A stretch of 64,000 bases of DNA from an uncultured Clostridia bacterium. GTDB lineage: Bacteria > Bacillota > Clostridia > Oscillospirales > Acutalibacteraceae. Below are positions 17,638 through 26,789 of the stretch, one piece after another. The position numbers and the translations under genes were made by a program. Position 1 is the first letter of the stretch; each line of letters opens with the position of its first letter. The stretch lies in NCBI GenBank assembly GCA_937892115.1, contig CALAUI010000015.1:1-64000 (forward strand). Direction: 5' to 3'. The notes below the pieces were generated by a model. The model was not told the DNA's origin and did no database searches. It worked only from the letters and a program-made list of their open reading frames with translations.

Positions 17638-19902
17638 ATGAAAAACAATAACCTGCTATACTATAATGCTCCCGCAAAGTCGTGGAATCAGGCACTGCCC
17701 ATCGGCAACGGTACTCTGGGTGCAATGATATGGGGAGGAGTCAAGGAAGAAAAGCTTTCTCTCAACCACGATGAATTATGGACAGGATTTCCAAAGGAAA
17801 CAACTAAGGAAGGCGCTCCCGAGTCCTTTGAAAGGGCAAGAAAACTGGCTCTGGAGAAGAAATTTCACGAGGTTGACAAAGAAATCCGCGAGAATTTCCT
17901 CAGCACGTGGAGTCAGGCATACGAGCCATTCGGCAATCTGAATATCAGATACGATATCAAGGGCAGAGCGAGCAGCTATAAGCGTACTCTTTCCCTCGGC
18001 AACGCGATTTCGGAAGTGAGTTTTTCCTGCGGAGGGATTGACTTCAAAAGAGAGTATTTCGCGTCTTTTCCTGCAGGTGTTATTGCCGCAAAGCTGACCT
18101 CATCCAAGCCCGTTGATATTGAATTTTCATTTGATTCACTTCTTCGTGCCTCCTCAATGAACAGAGACGGTTTGCTTCTCATGGACGGCGAATGCCACGG
18201 TGAAAACGTGATGGACAACGTTTGTCCGAAAAAGACCTATTTTGACGAGCCCGGAAAGAAAGGCATTCATTTCAGAGGCGGAATCAAAGTAATCACAGAC
18301 GGCGAAAAGAAGCCCACTGAAAATCGGCTTTTAATCAAAAATGCCACCGATACGGTCGTATTCTTTACGGCTGTCACAAGCTTCAACGGACCTGATAAAC
18401 ATCCTTTCCTTGAAGGCAAGGAGTATAAAAAAGCATGTGTTGAAAAACTGAACCGATTTGAAGATTACGACAAAATAAAAGCAGAGGCAATCGGCGATTA
18501 CAAGACAATTTATGACCGCGTGTGTCTTGACATCAAGGGTACCGGCAAGGATTTACCTACAGATAAAAGACTTGTTGCATTCAAGAAAGACAAGAACGAT
18601 ATCGGATTGATTGAGCTCGTCTATAACTATGGCAGATATCTTTCAATTTCCTCGTCCCGTCCCGGCTCACAGCCCTCAAATCTTCAGGGAATATGGAGCG
18701 ACAGATTCGACGCGCCCTGGAACGCTAACTATACAATTAACATCAATACTGAAATGAACTACTGGCCCGTATTGAACACTAATATGGCCGAGCTTAACGA
18801 GCCGCTTGTCCGTCTCATAAAAGAACTCAGCGTTACAGGTGCAAAGGCAGCCGAAAAGCAATATGGCGCAAAGGGATGGGTCTCACATCATAACGCGGAT
18901 ATATGGCGTCTTGCAACGCCCGTCGGCGGATGCCTTAAATGGGCATTCTGGCACGGTTCATCCGGTTGGCTTTGCAGGCATCTCTTTGATCAGTACGAAT
19001 ATACAAACGACGTCGATTTCCTCAGAGATACTGCGTATCCGCTTATGAAGGGTGCGGCTGAATTTTATATGTCCATAATGACGGAGGAAGACGGAAAGGC
19101 ATTCCTCTGCCCCGGTACCTCTCCCGAAAACGACTTTGAATGGGAAGGCAAGGACTGTGACGTCGGCAAATACACCACAATGTCAACATCCATCGCCTAT
19201 GAGCTTTTCACAAACATCATCAAAGCAACCGAAATACTCGGCATTGACAGGGAATTTGCTCAAGAAGTCAAAGAAATCAGAGATAAGCTTGTTGGCTTCA
19301 AAATCGGCAGTGACGGTCAGCTTCTCGAATATGACGACGATTATCCCGAAACGGAAATGCATCACAGACACTGCTCACATCTTTATGCTCTTCATCCGGC
19401 AAACATCATTACCCCCGACGGCACTCCCGACCTCGCAAAAGCTTGCATAAGAACGCTTGAAAGACGCGGAGACAACGGAACGGGCTGGTCACTCGGCTGG
19501 AAAATCAACTTCTGGGCGCGTCTTTTTGACGGTGACCATGCGTTGAAGCTCATAGAAATGCAGCTTCGTCCCGTCAAGAGTGTGGGCTTCAACTACACGA
19601 ACGGCGGAGGAACGTACGAAAACCTCTTTGATGCTCATCCCCCGTTCCAGATTGACGGCAACTTCGGATTTGTAAGCGGTATTACGGAAATGCTTCTTCA
19701 GAGCAGAGACGGCAGAATCTATCTGCTTCCCGCACTTCCCTCAAAATGGAAGGACGGCTCCGTAAAGGGACTTAAAGCCAAAGGAAACGTTACAGTGGAT
19801 ATCACATGGAAAAACGGAAAAGTGACAAAATACAAGCTTGAAGGCAAGGGCACCTATACCGTTATCGTGAATGGAAAAGAAAAGGTTGAAACCATCGGAT
19901 AA
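17638..19902 (+). CDS. Glycoside hydrolase family 95 (alpha-L-fucosidase-like)
   Basis: The protein starts with the GH95 pattern LLYYNAPAKSWNQALPIGNG and contains the (alpha/alpha)6 barrel segments NLQGIWSD, NINTEMNYWP and GTGWSLGWKINFWARL. Known GH95 enzymes remove alpha-1,2-fucose, or alpha-L-galactose, from glycans such as mucin or milk oligosaccharides by inversion. No signal peptide is seen, so the enzyme should act inside the cell. The ATG at 17638 is preferred to the one at 17599 because GGAGGGG lies about 7 nt upstream of it and the promoter -10 box overlaps the longer version. It is transcribed alone, divergent from rpiR. Confidence 0.92.
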   Translation: MKNNNLLYYNAPAKSWNQALPIGNGTLGAMIWGGVKEEKLSLNHDELWTGFPKETTKEGAPESFERARKLALEKKFHEVDKEIRENFLSTWSQAYEPFGNLNIRYDIKGRASSYKRTLSLGNAISEVSFSCGGIDFKREYFASFPAGVIAAKLTSSKPVDIEFSFDSLLRASSMNRDGLLLMDGECHGENVMDNVCPKKTYFDEPGKKGIHFRGGIKVITDGEKKPTENRLLIKNATDTVVFFTAVTSFNGPDKHPFLEGKEYKKACVEKLNRFEDYDKIKAEAIGDYKTIYDRVCLDIKGTGKDLPTDKRLVAFKKDKNDIGLIELVYNYGRYLSISSSRPGSQPSNLQGIWSDRFDAPWNANYTININTEMNYWPVLNTNMAELNEPLVRLIKELSVTGAKAAEKQYGAKGWVSHHNADIWRLATPVGGCLKWAFWHGSSGWLCRHLFDQYEYTNDVDFLRDTAYPLMKGAAEFYMSIMTEEDGKAFLCPGTSPENDFEWEGKDCDVGKYTTMSTSIAYELFTNIIKATEILGIDREFAQEVKEIRDKLVGFKIGSDGQLLEYDDDYPETEMHHRHCSHLYALHPANIITPDGTPDLAKACIRTLERRGDNGTGWSLGWKINFWARLFDGDHALKLIEMQLRPVKSVGFNYTNGGGTYENLFDAHPPFQIDGNFGFVSGITEMLLQSRDGRIYLLPALPSKWKDGSVKGLKAKGNVTVDITWKNGKVTKYKLEGKGTYTVIVNGKEKVETIG

Positions 19903-19908
19903 GCAAAA

Positions 19909-19944
19909 CATCCCCGACATCAGAATTGTCGGGGATGATATTTT
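19909..19944 (+). terminator. Terminator of the GH95 gene
   Basis: CATCCCCGACA pairs perfectly with TGTCGGGGATG (7-nt loop), followed by ATATTTTTTT. Confidence 0.92.
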
Positions 19945-19956
19945 TTTCACAGACAC

Positions 19957-19985
19957 TTGATTTTTGAGAAAAGCTGTGATAATAT
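19957..19985 (+). promoter_or_regulatory. Promoter of tRNA-Ala
   Basis: TTGATT, a 17-nt spacer and TAATAT end 12 nt before the mature tRNA 5' end. Confidence 0.6.
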
Positions 19986-19997
19986 ATGCGTATCTTC

Positions 19998-20073
<76 letters not shown>

Positions 20074-20087
20074 CCAAAAACCTCGAT

Positions 20088-20124
20088 ATTACGCCGTTTC
20101 TTCATTGAAACGGCGTAATATTTT
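20088..20124 (+). terminator. Terminator after tRNA-Ala
   Basis: A 13-bp perfect stem (ATTACGCCGTTTC with its complement, 6-nt loop) is followed by ATTTTTCTG. It may also end the convergent GH78-like gene. Confidence 0.85.
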
Positions 20125-20131
20125 TCTGTTT

Positions 20132-22213
20132 TCAAGAAATTGTGATTTCATCGGGAACGCTTACGGTGTAACCGCCCCTGTTTATTTTGAGTTCAATATT
20201 TCCGATGGGTAACGGGATTGTAATCTCCGCAAAATCTAGCCCCCACAGATTGGGCTCAAAGCTGATTTTCTTCATACCCGGCTCAAGTATTTTCATTCCG
20301 CTGATAACGGATGGCATATTATATGCAGGTGTTCCACCCCATGCGTGAGAATGATCGAATTTATAATCGGGCTGAGGCGCAATCCAACCCTCGGCAAGGC
20401 CCTTGTCACAATCCTCAATCATATTTTTCCACCGGCTGATTATCTTCATTCCGTATTCGCCGAACAGACCTAACCGTCTTATTGCTTTTAACAGAAAGTG
20501 GGCAAAATATGGCTGAATGTCCTGCATTGAAGCGTCAAAGATAATTCGTTTTAGAATATTCCTTGCACTGCTGTCATCTGTAAGCCCGTAAGCGCAGACA
20601 AGAATATTCGGGTATTTTGAATAGTATCTCTTTTTTGAATTGACGGGAAGATAGCTTGAATCGTTCTCGCCGTATTCATCGTTTTTACCGTCAAAATAAA
20701 GTTGTCTGCTTTCGTCATAAAACTCACGGTTAAAATCATAATAAAACCGCTTTGCTTTTATCCGGCAATCCTCCGCCTTTTCCGAATTATCAAGGAAGTC
20801 ATATATTTCTGCCGCACGGTTAAGTGCTTCATAATAAAAGGCATTCAACACTGTCTGACCGAGTGCTTTGGGCGGATGGTGCATTGAATAGCCGTCAATA
20901 ACAGTCCAGTCAACGAACATAAAATCGGGAGGCGTTTCTATTACACCGCTTTCACCCATATAACCCGCAAAACAGTCAAAAAGAATATCAAGTGCCTTTT
21001 CGCTGTATTCGAGTAACGATTTGTTTCCAGTAATCATATACACATCGTGAAGCATCTGTACCCATATAAGACTGTATGTAGTATGAAACATTCTGCCGTT
21101 GTTGTTAACAAGCCAGTCGGCTGTACGCATAATATCAAATTCAGAAAGTCTGAAATCGTCAAAGCAGTAAACCGTCATAAGACTTTCTATATAATAGTCG
21201 CCTGTACAGGCAAGATGCTCCTGATGCTTGGTGCTGTCAAGGTGCAGCGACTGACGGCAGATTTTCAGAGTATGCTTGCAGACTTCGTAAATTTTATTAA
21301 GTTCAGTATCGCTTGTAACAAAGTTGCCCTCCCTGCCGACAGGATACCATGGCGCAATAAGTTCAAAATGAACATCGGTCTTTTCATCACATTCAACAGT
21401 AATATACGCTTCTCCGATACTGTGCTGACGGAATGAGAAATATTCTCCCGCTTTGCCGAAAGTAATTTTTTCTTCTGTTTCCTGCTGAGCGGGAAGCTCT
21501 CTCATAACAAGCTTTACCCTGCATTTTCCATTTGCCCGAAGTACGGGGTAAGCACCGTATATTTTCGGAAGTACGAATGTTTTTTCATATTTTCCGCTGA
21601 CGGTTATATCCTTGCATAAAATCTTATTAAGAGTCAGCACGGGTATAGATGCGGTTTCGGCGTTCCACACATCTTCGGTATTCGCCGCATTTTTCCACAC
21701 ATCTTCGTCAAGCCCGGAATTAAAGCTTTGATAACCGTCGTATGCGGTATCAACCCTGCAAAGCCAGCTTTCGTCCGTAATAACGGTCCTTTCGCTGCCA
21801 TCCTCAAGAACAAAAACAAAATCTGCCGCCAAGCCGCCGTGACAGCGCGAATAATCGGTAAGCACTTCGGGAAGCAGACGCACTTTAACAAGTATTTCCG
21901 CTTTACGGGAATTTACGGGAAGTTCGAATTCATTTGCATAGTGCTTCGGCGCAGGTCGGCGGCAGAGAAAATCTCCGCCCGAAGAAGCGGGACCGATTGA
22001 AAGCATTTCACCGTTCAAATAAAAATGGTAAAAGCTGTCTGCACTGATTATTGTCTTAACGCTTTTTATTTTACAGCCGAAATCAGCCGTCTTTTTGAAC
22101 TCCGCTACACAATAGTTGTATATGCCTCTTTTTTCTTTGGGCGTCTCATTTATATTTACGAAATTCTTCTGAAAATCGAGATAATATTTTTCGCTGAGCC
22201 AGATCCAGTTCAT
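20132..22213 (-). CDS. Alpha-L-rhamnosidase-like six-hairpin glycosidase (GH78-type)
   Basis: The 693-aa protein has N-terminal beta-sandwich domains (about residues 1-280) and a six-hairpin barrel (about 290-600) with DSTKHQEHLACTGDYYIES at its start. The C-terminal sandwich is introduced by SHAWGGTPAYNM, as in bacterial rhamnosidases. It probably removes terminal rhamnose or a related 6-deoxy sugar. No signal peptide is present. The ATG at 22213 (MNWIWLSEKYY) is chosen over an upstream one because AAAGGAGAAA lies 5 nt before it. Substrate is inferred from fold only. Confidence 0.78.
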   Translation of the reverse strand: MNWIWLSEKYYLDFQKNFVNINETPKEKRGIYNYCVAEFKKTADFGCKIKSVKTIISADSFYHFYLNGEMLSIGPASSGGDFLCRRPAPKHYANEFELPVNSRKAEILVKVRLLPEVLTDYSRCHGGLAADFVFVLEDGSERTVITDESWLCRVDTAYDGYQSFNSGLDEDVWKNAANTEDVWNAETASIPVLTLNKILCKDITVSGKYEKTFVLPKIYGAYPVLRANGKCRVKLVMRELPAQQETEEKITFGKAGEYFSFRQHSIGEAYITVECDEKTDVHFELIAPWYPVGREGNFVTSDTELNKIYEVCKHTLKICRQSLHLDSTKHQEHLACTGDYYIESLMTVYCFDDFRLSEFDIMRTADWLVNNNGRMFHTTYSLIWVQMLHDVYMITGNKSLLEYSEKALDILFDCFAGYMGESGVIETPPDFMFVDWTVIDGYSMHHPPKALGQTVLNAFYYEALNRAAEIYDFLDNSEKAEDCRIKAKRFYYDFNREFYDESRQLYFDGKNDEYGENDSSYLPVNSKKRYYSKYPNILVCAYGLTDDSSARNILKRIIFDASMQDIQPYFAHFLLKAIRRLGLFGEYGMKIISRWKNMIEDCDKGLAEGWIAPQPDYKFDHSHAWGGTPAYNMPSVISGMKILEPGMKKISFEPNLWGLDFAEITIPLPIGNIELKINRGGYTVSVPDEITIS

Positions 22214-22239
22214 ATATTTTCTCCTTTGCATTTTTGCTT

Positions 22240-22268
22240 ATTATATACGTTGTTAAGCAGTAAATCAA
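22240..22268 (-). promoter_or_regulatory. Promoter of the GH78-like gene
   Basis: On the minus strand TTGATT, a 17-nt spacer and TATAAT, about 27 nt before the start codon. Confidence 0.75.
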
Positions 22269-22338
22269 GAACGTGACAATTTCAGGTATTGTATGTGCGG
22301 TACTTTTTTCTTTTGATATATTTGCCTAATTAAAAATC

Positions 22339-22361
22339 GGGACTGCCTTTACGGCAGTCCC
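22339..22361 (-). terminator. Terminator of the GPH transporter gene
   Basis: GGGACTGCC pairs perfectly with GGCAGTCCC, followed on the minus strand by GATTTTTAATT. Confidence 0.85.
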
Positions 22362-22381
22362 TTTTCATTTCGATTATTGAA

Positions 22382-24595
22382 TTATTTATTAACATATCCC
22401 GCTTTTCTGCGGTTTGCTTTGGCTTCTTCCTCAAGGCGCTGTCTTTCCCTTTCCTTTTCAAGGCGGTCGGAAACTTCCGGATAATCCTCAATAAATGCAT
22501 CAAGATTATCGTAGCCCTCGGCAAGAGTTACGGTACGCCCGGCAAACAGATAGGGCTTCATTACCCTGCCGTAAATTTTACGCTCGGATTTTGCCCTTCT
22601 GATTTCGGCACGCTTGAATACGCGCTGTTCCTTGGTATCCTCGGGTAATTCAAATACGGCTTCAAAATCGGCGGAACTGAATTCCTTAAGACCGTCGGGA
22701 TAATGCTTTGCTATATCCTGCTTAACTTTTCTTATGGATTTTGCCGCTCTTACGGCATCGGAACGGCTTGTGCGTTCTTCCTTGGTTTTGCCCTGCGGAA
22801 GACCATACGCCGCAGTAAGAATTTCCTCGTAATGATTGAAGAAATCATCCTTACCGTATGATTGAATATTCTCACAGAAGAATCTGAATTCCCTGCCGAA
22901 TTCCGTACCGAAGCGGAAAAGCTCGTTATTGATAAAACCGGCAATTTCAATCTCTTCGTTATAGGATTTTATACTGCCGATTTCTTCTTTAGAAGCAGAT
23001 TTTCTGTCGGGAACAACCGTTTTTGCTTTATCCGAATATTCGCGGGAAGCATTGATTGCCTCGCATGCCTCGCAGTAAAGCTCATCCGTCAGCACGCCCG
23101 CTTTCTTATCTTCAATTGCACTGCGGATTCTTATAGTTCTTATTACAGACTTTTGCTCGGTATCGCTGAGATCGTAGAATATCCAGGGAATAACGTCAAT
23201 TATTGCACCGACAAGCGAAATAATCATCAGCTTGTCAAGAAGCGGATACAGAACACAGTTCGGATTTTTCGTCTGCTGAGAAAGCGGCTTCTTGTCATCA
23301 TAGTTTATATACGCGTCAAGTACGGAATAATCCGTACCGTCAAAGCCGTTTCTCTTATAAACCCAGGGAACAAACAGATTCGTCACCGCACCTATCGCGC
23401 CGCCGACATAGGTCTCGACAACGCCGAAAGCGCCGTCGATTCTTTCGCCGCTGATATATTGCTGATAGTCGCGGATATCAGATTCAATGGAGCGGTCAAC
23501 GACCTCTGTCGTCTCCCAGAATCTGTTAAGGAAGAAGAATATCCCTATAAGCCAGATACTCTTCTTATATGTGAGTGCAAGGCCTATCGTGATGAATATC
23601 TGAGAAATATTTTTGACAAGCTTGAAACCGCGCTTGCCGAATATGTTAAGCATCCACGGAGCAAAAAGCATTGCCCACATTGACGAATTATATGAAACCG
23701 TATCAATAATACCGTAGAGTGTCATTGAGCCCGCTTTACCGTAATAGAATACCCATTGCAGAAGTATATTCTTGCTTTCCTCCATAAAGTTATTCCAGCT
23801 GTCGCTGCACTTTATCCAGAAAAGCTTATTACGCGAAACAGCTCTGAGTGCATCAATAAGTCCTACACCCGCGACCTGTGAACGGGGCTGAACGATACGC
23901 TCTTCAACGCCGAAATACGCGGTCATACTCATTGCCACACCGATTATTATGATGGCGGGATATACCATTCTGTACGTTTTTACGTTGTAAAGATCACCGC
24001 CTGCAAAAACGTCGCTGAGAACGGGAATAAGAAGTCCGGTAAGCGTGGGTGCAAAGTTGTGAACGAGACTCGACACCATCATTACCTTGACGCGTTCCTT
24101 GGAATTGGGCGAAATAACATAAACGAGATTGCTTACACCGGTATCGTACCATTGCTTTACGTAGCCCTGAATCTGTCCGATAACAAACAGAGAAATGACC
24201 ATAGGCCAATAGCTCAGCTTTTCGTAGGGATAAAACAAAGCAAAAAGTGAAAGTATGCCTGCCGGGATACCGAGCCGTATATATACCTTGTATTTACCAA
24301 CGCGGCTGCGCAGGTTATCAATTATGTAAGCGTTCAGCGGAGCAAGAGCATAACCGATTGCGGTACAGATATAGCTGAAGAGAAGCAAATCCTTATGGGT
24401 CATATTCAGCGTCATAGCCGTAAACGGGTCATTTACGCTGAAGCTGATGCCGAAAACAGTGGCAAATCTCATACCGAGCCATCCCACCGAAAGCATCATA
24501 TATTCCTTGTAAGCAACATAGTCGCCCTTTGCCGGGGTGCGCCAGTATGAACGGATTTCATTAACAAAATATTTTACTTTATCAACAAGTACCAC
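22382..24595 (-). CDS. GPH/MFS-type sugar transporter with a long cytoplasmic tail
   Basis: The first ~490 residues have the 12-helix layout of glycoside-pentoside-hexuronide cation symporters, including the RSRVGKYKVYIRLGIP loop after helix 3. The last ~240 residues are highly charged and lack membrane segments; they contain predicted helices and end in an RQRLEEEAKANRR stretch. Typical family members stop near 450-500 residues, so this tail is an addition of unknown role. The start is GTG 24595 with GGGGAGGA 4 nt upstream. The neighbouring glycosidases suggest an oligosaccharide or glycoside substrate. Confidence 0.82.
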   Translation of the reverse strand: MVLVDKVKYFVNEIRSYWRTPAKGDYVAYKEYMMLSVGWLGMRFATVFGISFSVNDPFTAMTLNMTHKDLLLFSYICTAIGYALAPLNAYIIDNLRSRVGKYKVYIRLGIPAGILSLFALFYPYEKLSYWPMVISLFVIGQIQGYVKQWYDTGVSNLVYVISPNSKERVKVMMVSSLVHNFAPTLTGLLIPVLSDVFAGGDLYNVKTYRMVYPAIIIIGVAMSMTAYFGVEERIVQPRSQVAGVGLIDALRAVSRNKLFWIKCSDSWNNFMEESKNILLQWVFYYGKAGSMTLYGIIDTVSYNSSMWAMLFAPWMLNIFGKRGFKLVKNISQIFITIGLALTYKKSIWLIGIFFFLNRFWETTEVVDRSIESDIRDYQQYISGERIDGAFGVVETYVGGAIGAVTNLFVPWVYKRNGFDGTDYSVLDAYINYDDKKPLSQQTKNPNCVLYPLLDKLMIISLVGAIIDVIPWIFYDLSDTEQKSVIRTIRIRSAIEDKKAGVLTDELYCEACEAINASREYSDKAKTVVPDRKSASKEEIGSIKSYNEEIEIAGFINNELFRFGTEFGREFRFFCENIQSYGKDDFFNHYEEILTAAYGLPQGKTKEERTSRSDAVRAAKSIRKVKQDIAKHYPDGLKEFSSADFEAVFELPEDTKEQRVFKRAEIRRAKSERKIYGRVMKPYLFAGRTVTLAEGYDNLDAFIEDYPEVSDRLEKERERQRLEEEAKANRRKAGYVNK

Positions 24596-24684
24596 TTTAT
24601 CCTCCCCCCGTAAAATGAAAACACGTTCTATTTTAATTTATTTACAGACCGAGGTACTATCCGATTATCAAGCCCTCATAACGA

Positions 24685-24711
24685 AAAACGGCTGCACAGA
24701 GCAACCGTTTT
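24685..24711 (-). terminator. Terminator of the small secreted protein gene
   Basis: On the minus strand AAAACGGTTGC pairs with GCAGCCGTTTT (5-nt loop), giving a T-ended 3' arm. Confidence 0.75.
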
Positions 24712-24729
24712 CTCAGTGTATTTTCAAAG

Positions 24730-24990
24730 TCACATCATTTTTACAATGATACTGAAGAAGGGATATACAAGATACTGAACGAATACTTCGCGTATCTTTA
24801 CGATAATATCCCAGAAAAATGATAATACCGTCATAATGATGCCTTTTGACTCTGTTTCCTCTGCATCTTCATCGGCAGCGTCGGTCAATGAGAATACGTC
24901 ACTTTTCGAAGCATCAGCGGCAAAAGCTGTCAGAGCAAAGCAAGAGAAAATTACTATTGCTGCCAAAAGAACGGCTAAAACCTTTTTCAT
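24730..24990 (-). CDS. Small secreted protein with hydrophobic C-terminal tail
   Basis: I do not recognise this 86-aa protein. It has a clear signal peptide (MKKVLAVLLAAIVIFSCFAL, cleavage expected after AFA), a short acidic linker, and then about 35 hydrophobic or amphipathic residues (TVLSFFWDIIVKIREVF and on to the end). ATG 24990 is chosen because AAAGGAG is 9 nt upstream; the ATG at 24999 abuts that site. It has its own promoter and terminator, which supports a real gene. Its tail resembles the C termini of the metallophosphatase at 26790 and the DUF4838 protein at 34329. Confidence 0.7.
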   Translation of the reverse strand: MKKVLAVLLAAIVIFSCFALTAFAADASKSDVFSLTDAADEDAEETESKGIIMTVLSFFWDIIVKIREVFVQYLVYPFFSIIVKMM

Positions 24991-25014
24991 CGTTATCATC
25001 TCCTTTGTGATTTA

Positions 25015-25043
25015 CTTATACCACACAAAACACAATAATTCAA
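25015..25043 (-). promoter_or_regulatory. Promoter of the small secreted protein gene
   Basis: On the minus strand TTGAAT, a 17-nt spacer and TATAAG precede the ribosome site. Confidence 0.6.
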
Positions 25044-25085
25044 ACATTATTTGCATTTTTCGTAAAAATTTTATTTTTGCGGTTA

Positions 25086-26771
25086 TTATACGTTGATTTC
25101 ATAGACTACCGCTTCATAGGGGCGGAAGGATCTGTCGGCAAAAACAGTATGGTCATTATAATTTGTAATCAATACCTTTGCCTTCTTATTTCTGAATTCA
25201 TCGGGGATCCTGAAATCCGAATTTTTATCGGTATAGCTTGCAGCAACAAGGTAAGTACTGCCGTTAAAAGTTCTTGAATAAACCCAGAGATTTTTATCCT
25301 TCGGATAATACAGCTTATAATCACCGTTTCTGATTATTTCGTTGCCTTTTCGCAGAGCGTTGATTTTTTGGTAAAAATACCAGATGCTGTCCTTATCTTC
25401 CAAAGCTTTTTTAACGTTGATTTCCGTATAATTGGGGTTGACATACATCCAGGGCTTTCCCGTTGAGAAGCCGGCATTTTCCGTATCGTCCCACTGCATG
25501 GGTGAGCGGGCATTATCCCTTGCCTTTTTACCGAGTCCCCATTTTGCAACGGGCATGGCAAAGGGAATATATTTCTTTACTATGCCGAAAACCTGCTGTG
25601 AAACAACGTCTTTATATTCCTCAGTCGGCAGGTCCTCATAGTTTGTCATACCGATTTCCTGACCCTGATAAATGTAGGGAGTACCCTTAAGAAAATTGAT
25701 GCTTATTGCAAGCATTTCGGCAACCTTTTCACGGTATTCAAGTTTACCGTAACGGGGAAGAGAGCGGGAATAGTCGTGGTTTTCTATATAAAGTGAATTC
25801 CAACAGGTATCGGGAAGATTCTGCCAGTTTGAAAAGATTTCTTTCCATTTGGGTAAGCTGAAGGGCTTTGGAACGGTGGTAAGGAAAGAGTCAACGCTTG
25901 TCTGATGTTCAAAAGTAAATACGCAGTCAAGCTCGTTTCTGCTCTCGTCAACACATTCGGCAGCATTATCAACGGTAATACCCTGCGCCTCACCCACTAT
26001 CATCGTGTCATAAAGCGACCATGACTTGCGGTTGATTTCGTTGATATATTCGTGATATCTGGGGCCGATTACGAAATGCTCATCGCCGCAGGTAATGGGG
26101 TTGAATTTACCGTCTTCAAACGCCTGATCCTTACTGATATAGGTGATTACGTCACATCTGAAGCCGTCAACACCCTTCTCAAACCAATAGTTACAGATAT
26201 CAACGACCTCCTGCCTTACCTTGGGATTTTCCCAGTTGAGGTCGGGTTGCTTCTTATGGAAGAGGTGAAGATAGAATTCACCTGTTGTTTCATCATATTC
26301 CCAGGCAGAGCCGGTAAACCTTGAAGTCCAGTTATTGGGAGGTGTTTTGCCGTCCTTTCCCTTACCCTTTCTCCAGATATAGTAATCTCTGTAAGGATTA
26401 TCCACGGAGGAACGGGACTGCCTGAACCATTCGTGTTCATCTGACGTATGATTGACAACGAGGTCCATTACAAGACGGATTCCTCTTTCGTGCATACCGT
26501 CTATCATTCTCTGCCAGTCGTCAAGAGTGCCGAAATCGTCCATAATATCTCTGTAATCGCTGATATCATATCCGTTGTCGGCGTTGGGGCTCTTGTAGCA
26601 GGGACTGAGCCAAACGCAGGTTACACCGAGTTCTTTGAGATAATCCAGTTTTGAAATAATGCCGGGAATGTCGCCGATACCGTCGCCGTTTGAATCGCAA
26701 AAGCTGCGCGGATAAATCTGATATACTACGGCATCCTTATACCATCTTGTTTTTTCTTTCATTATTTCCAT
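25086..26771 (-). CDS. GH13 alpha-glucosidase (oligo-1,6-glucosidase-like), second copy
   Basis: This is a 561-aa paralogue of the GH13 enzyme at 7600. The catalytic residues are Asp207 (GFRCDVI), Glu261 (IVGEAQG) and Asp333 (ENHDYSR), with DLVVNHTS upstream. It is cytoplasmic. Its YQIYPRSFCDSNGDG start and the length fit the GH13_31 group acting on isomaltose-type or maltose-type oligosaccharides. A GGGAG site precedes the ATG. It follows the metallophosphatase gene by 18 nt, so the two form an operon. Confidence 0.92.
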   Translation of the reverse strand: MEIMKEKTRWYKDAVVYQIYPRSFCDSNGDGIGDIPGIISKLDYLKELGVTCVWLSPCYKSPNADNGYDISDYRDIMDDFGTLDDWQRMIDGMHERGIRLVMDLVVNHTSDEHEWFRQSRSSVDNPYRDYYIWRKGKGKDGKTPPNNWTSRFTGSAWEYDETTGEFYLHLFHKKQPDLNWENPKVRQEVVDICNYWFEKGVDGFRCDVITYISKDQAFEDGKFNPITCGDEHFVIGPRYHEYINEINRKSWSLYDTMIVGEAQGITVDNAAECVDESRNELDCVFTFEHQTSVDSFLTTVPKPFSLPKWKEIFSNWQNLPDTCWNSLYIENHDYSRSLPRYGKLEYREKVAEMLAISINFLKGTPYIYQGQEIGMTNYEDLPTEEYKDVVSQQVFGIVKKYIPFAMPVAKWGLGKKARDNARSPMQWDDTENAGFSTGKPWMYVNPNYTEINVKKALEDKDSIWYFYQKINALRKGNEIIRNGDYKLYYPKDKNLWVYSRTFNGSTYLVAASYTDKNSDFRIPDEFRNKKAKVLITNYNDHTVFADRSFRPYEAVVYEINV

Positions 26772-26789
26772 ATAATTCTCCCGATATCT

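Noticed and set aside
17462..17725. 87-codon minus-strand frame overlapping the rpiR and GH95 starts
   Set aside because: It covers the divergent promoter region and antisense GH95 sequence, without a start signal.
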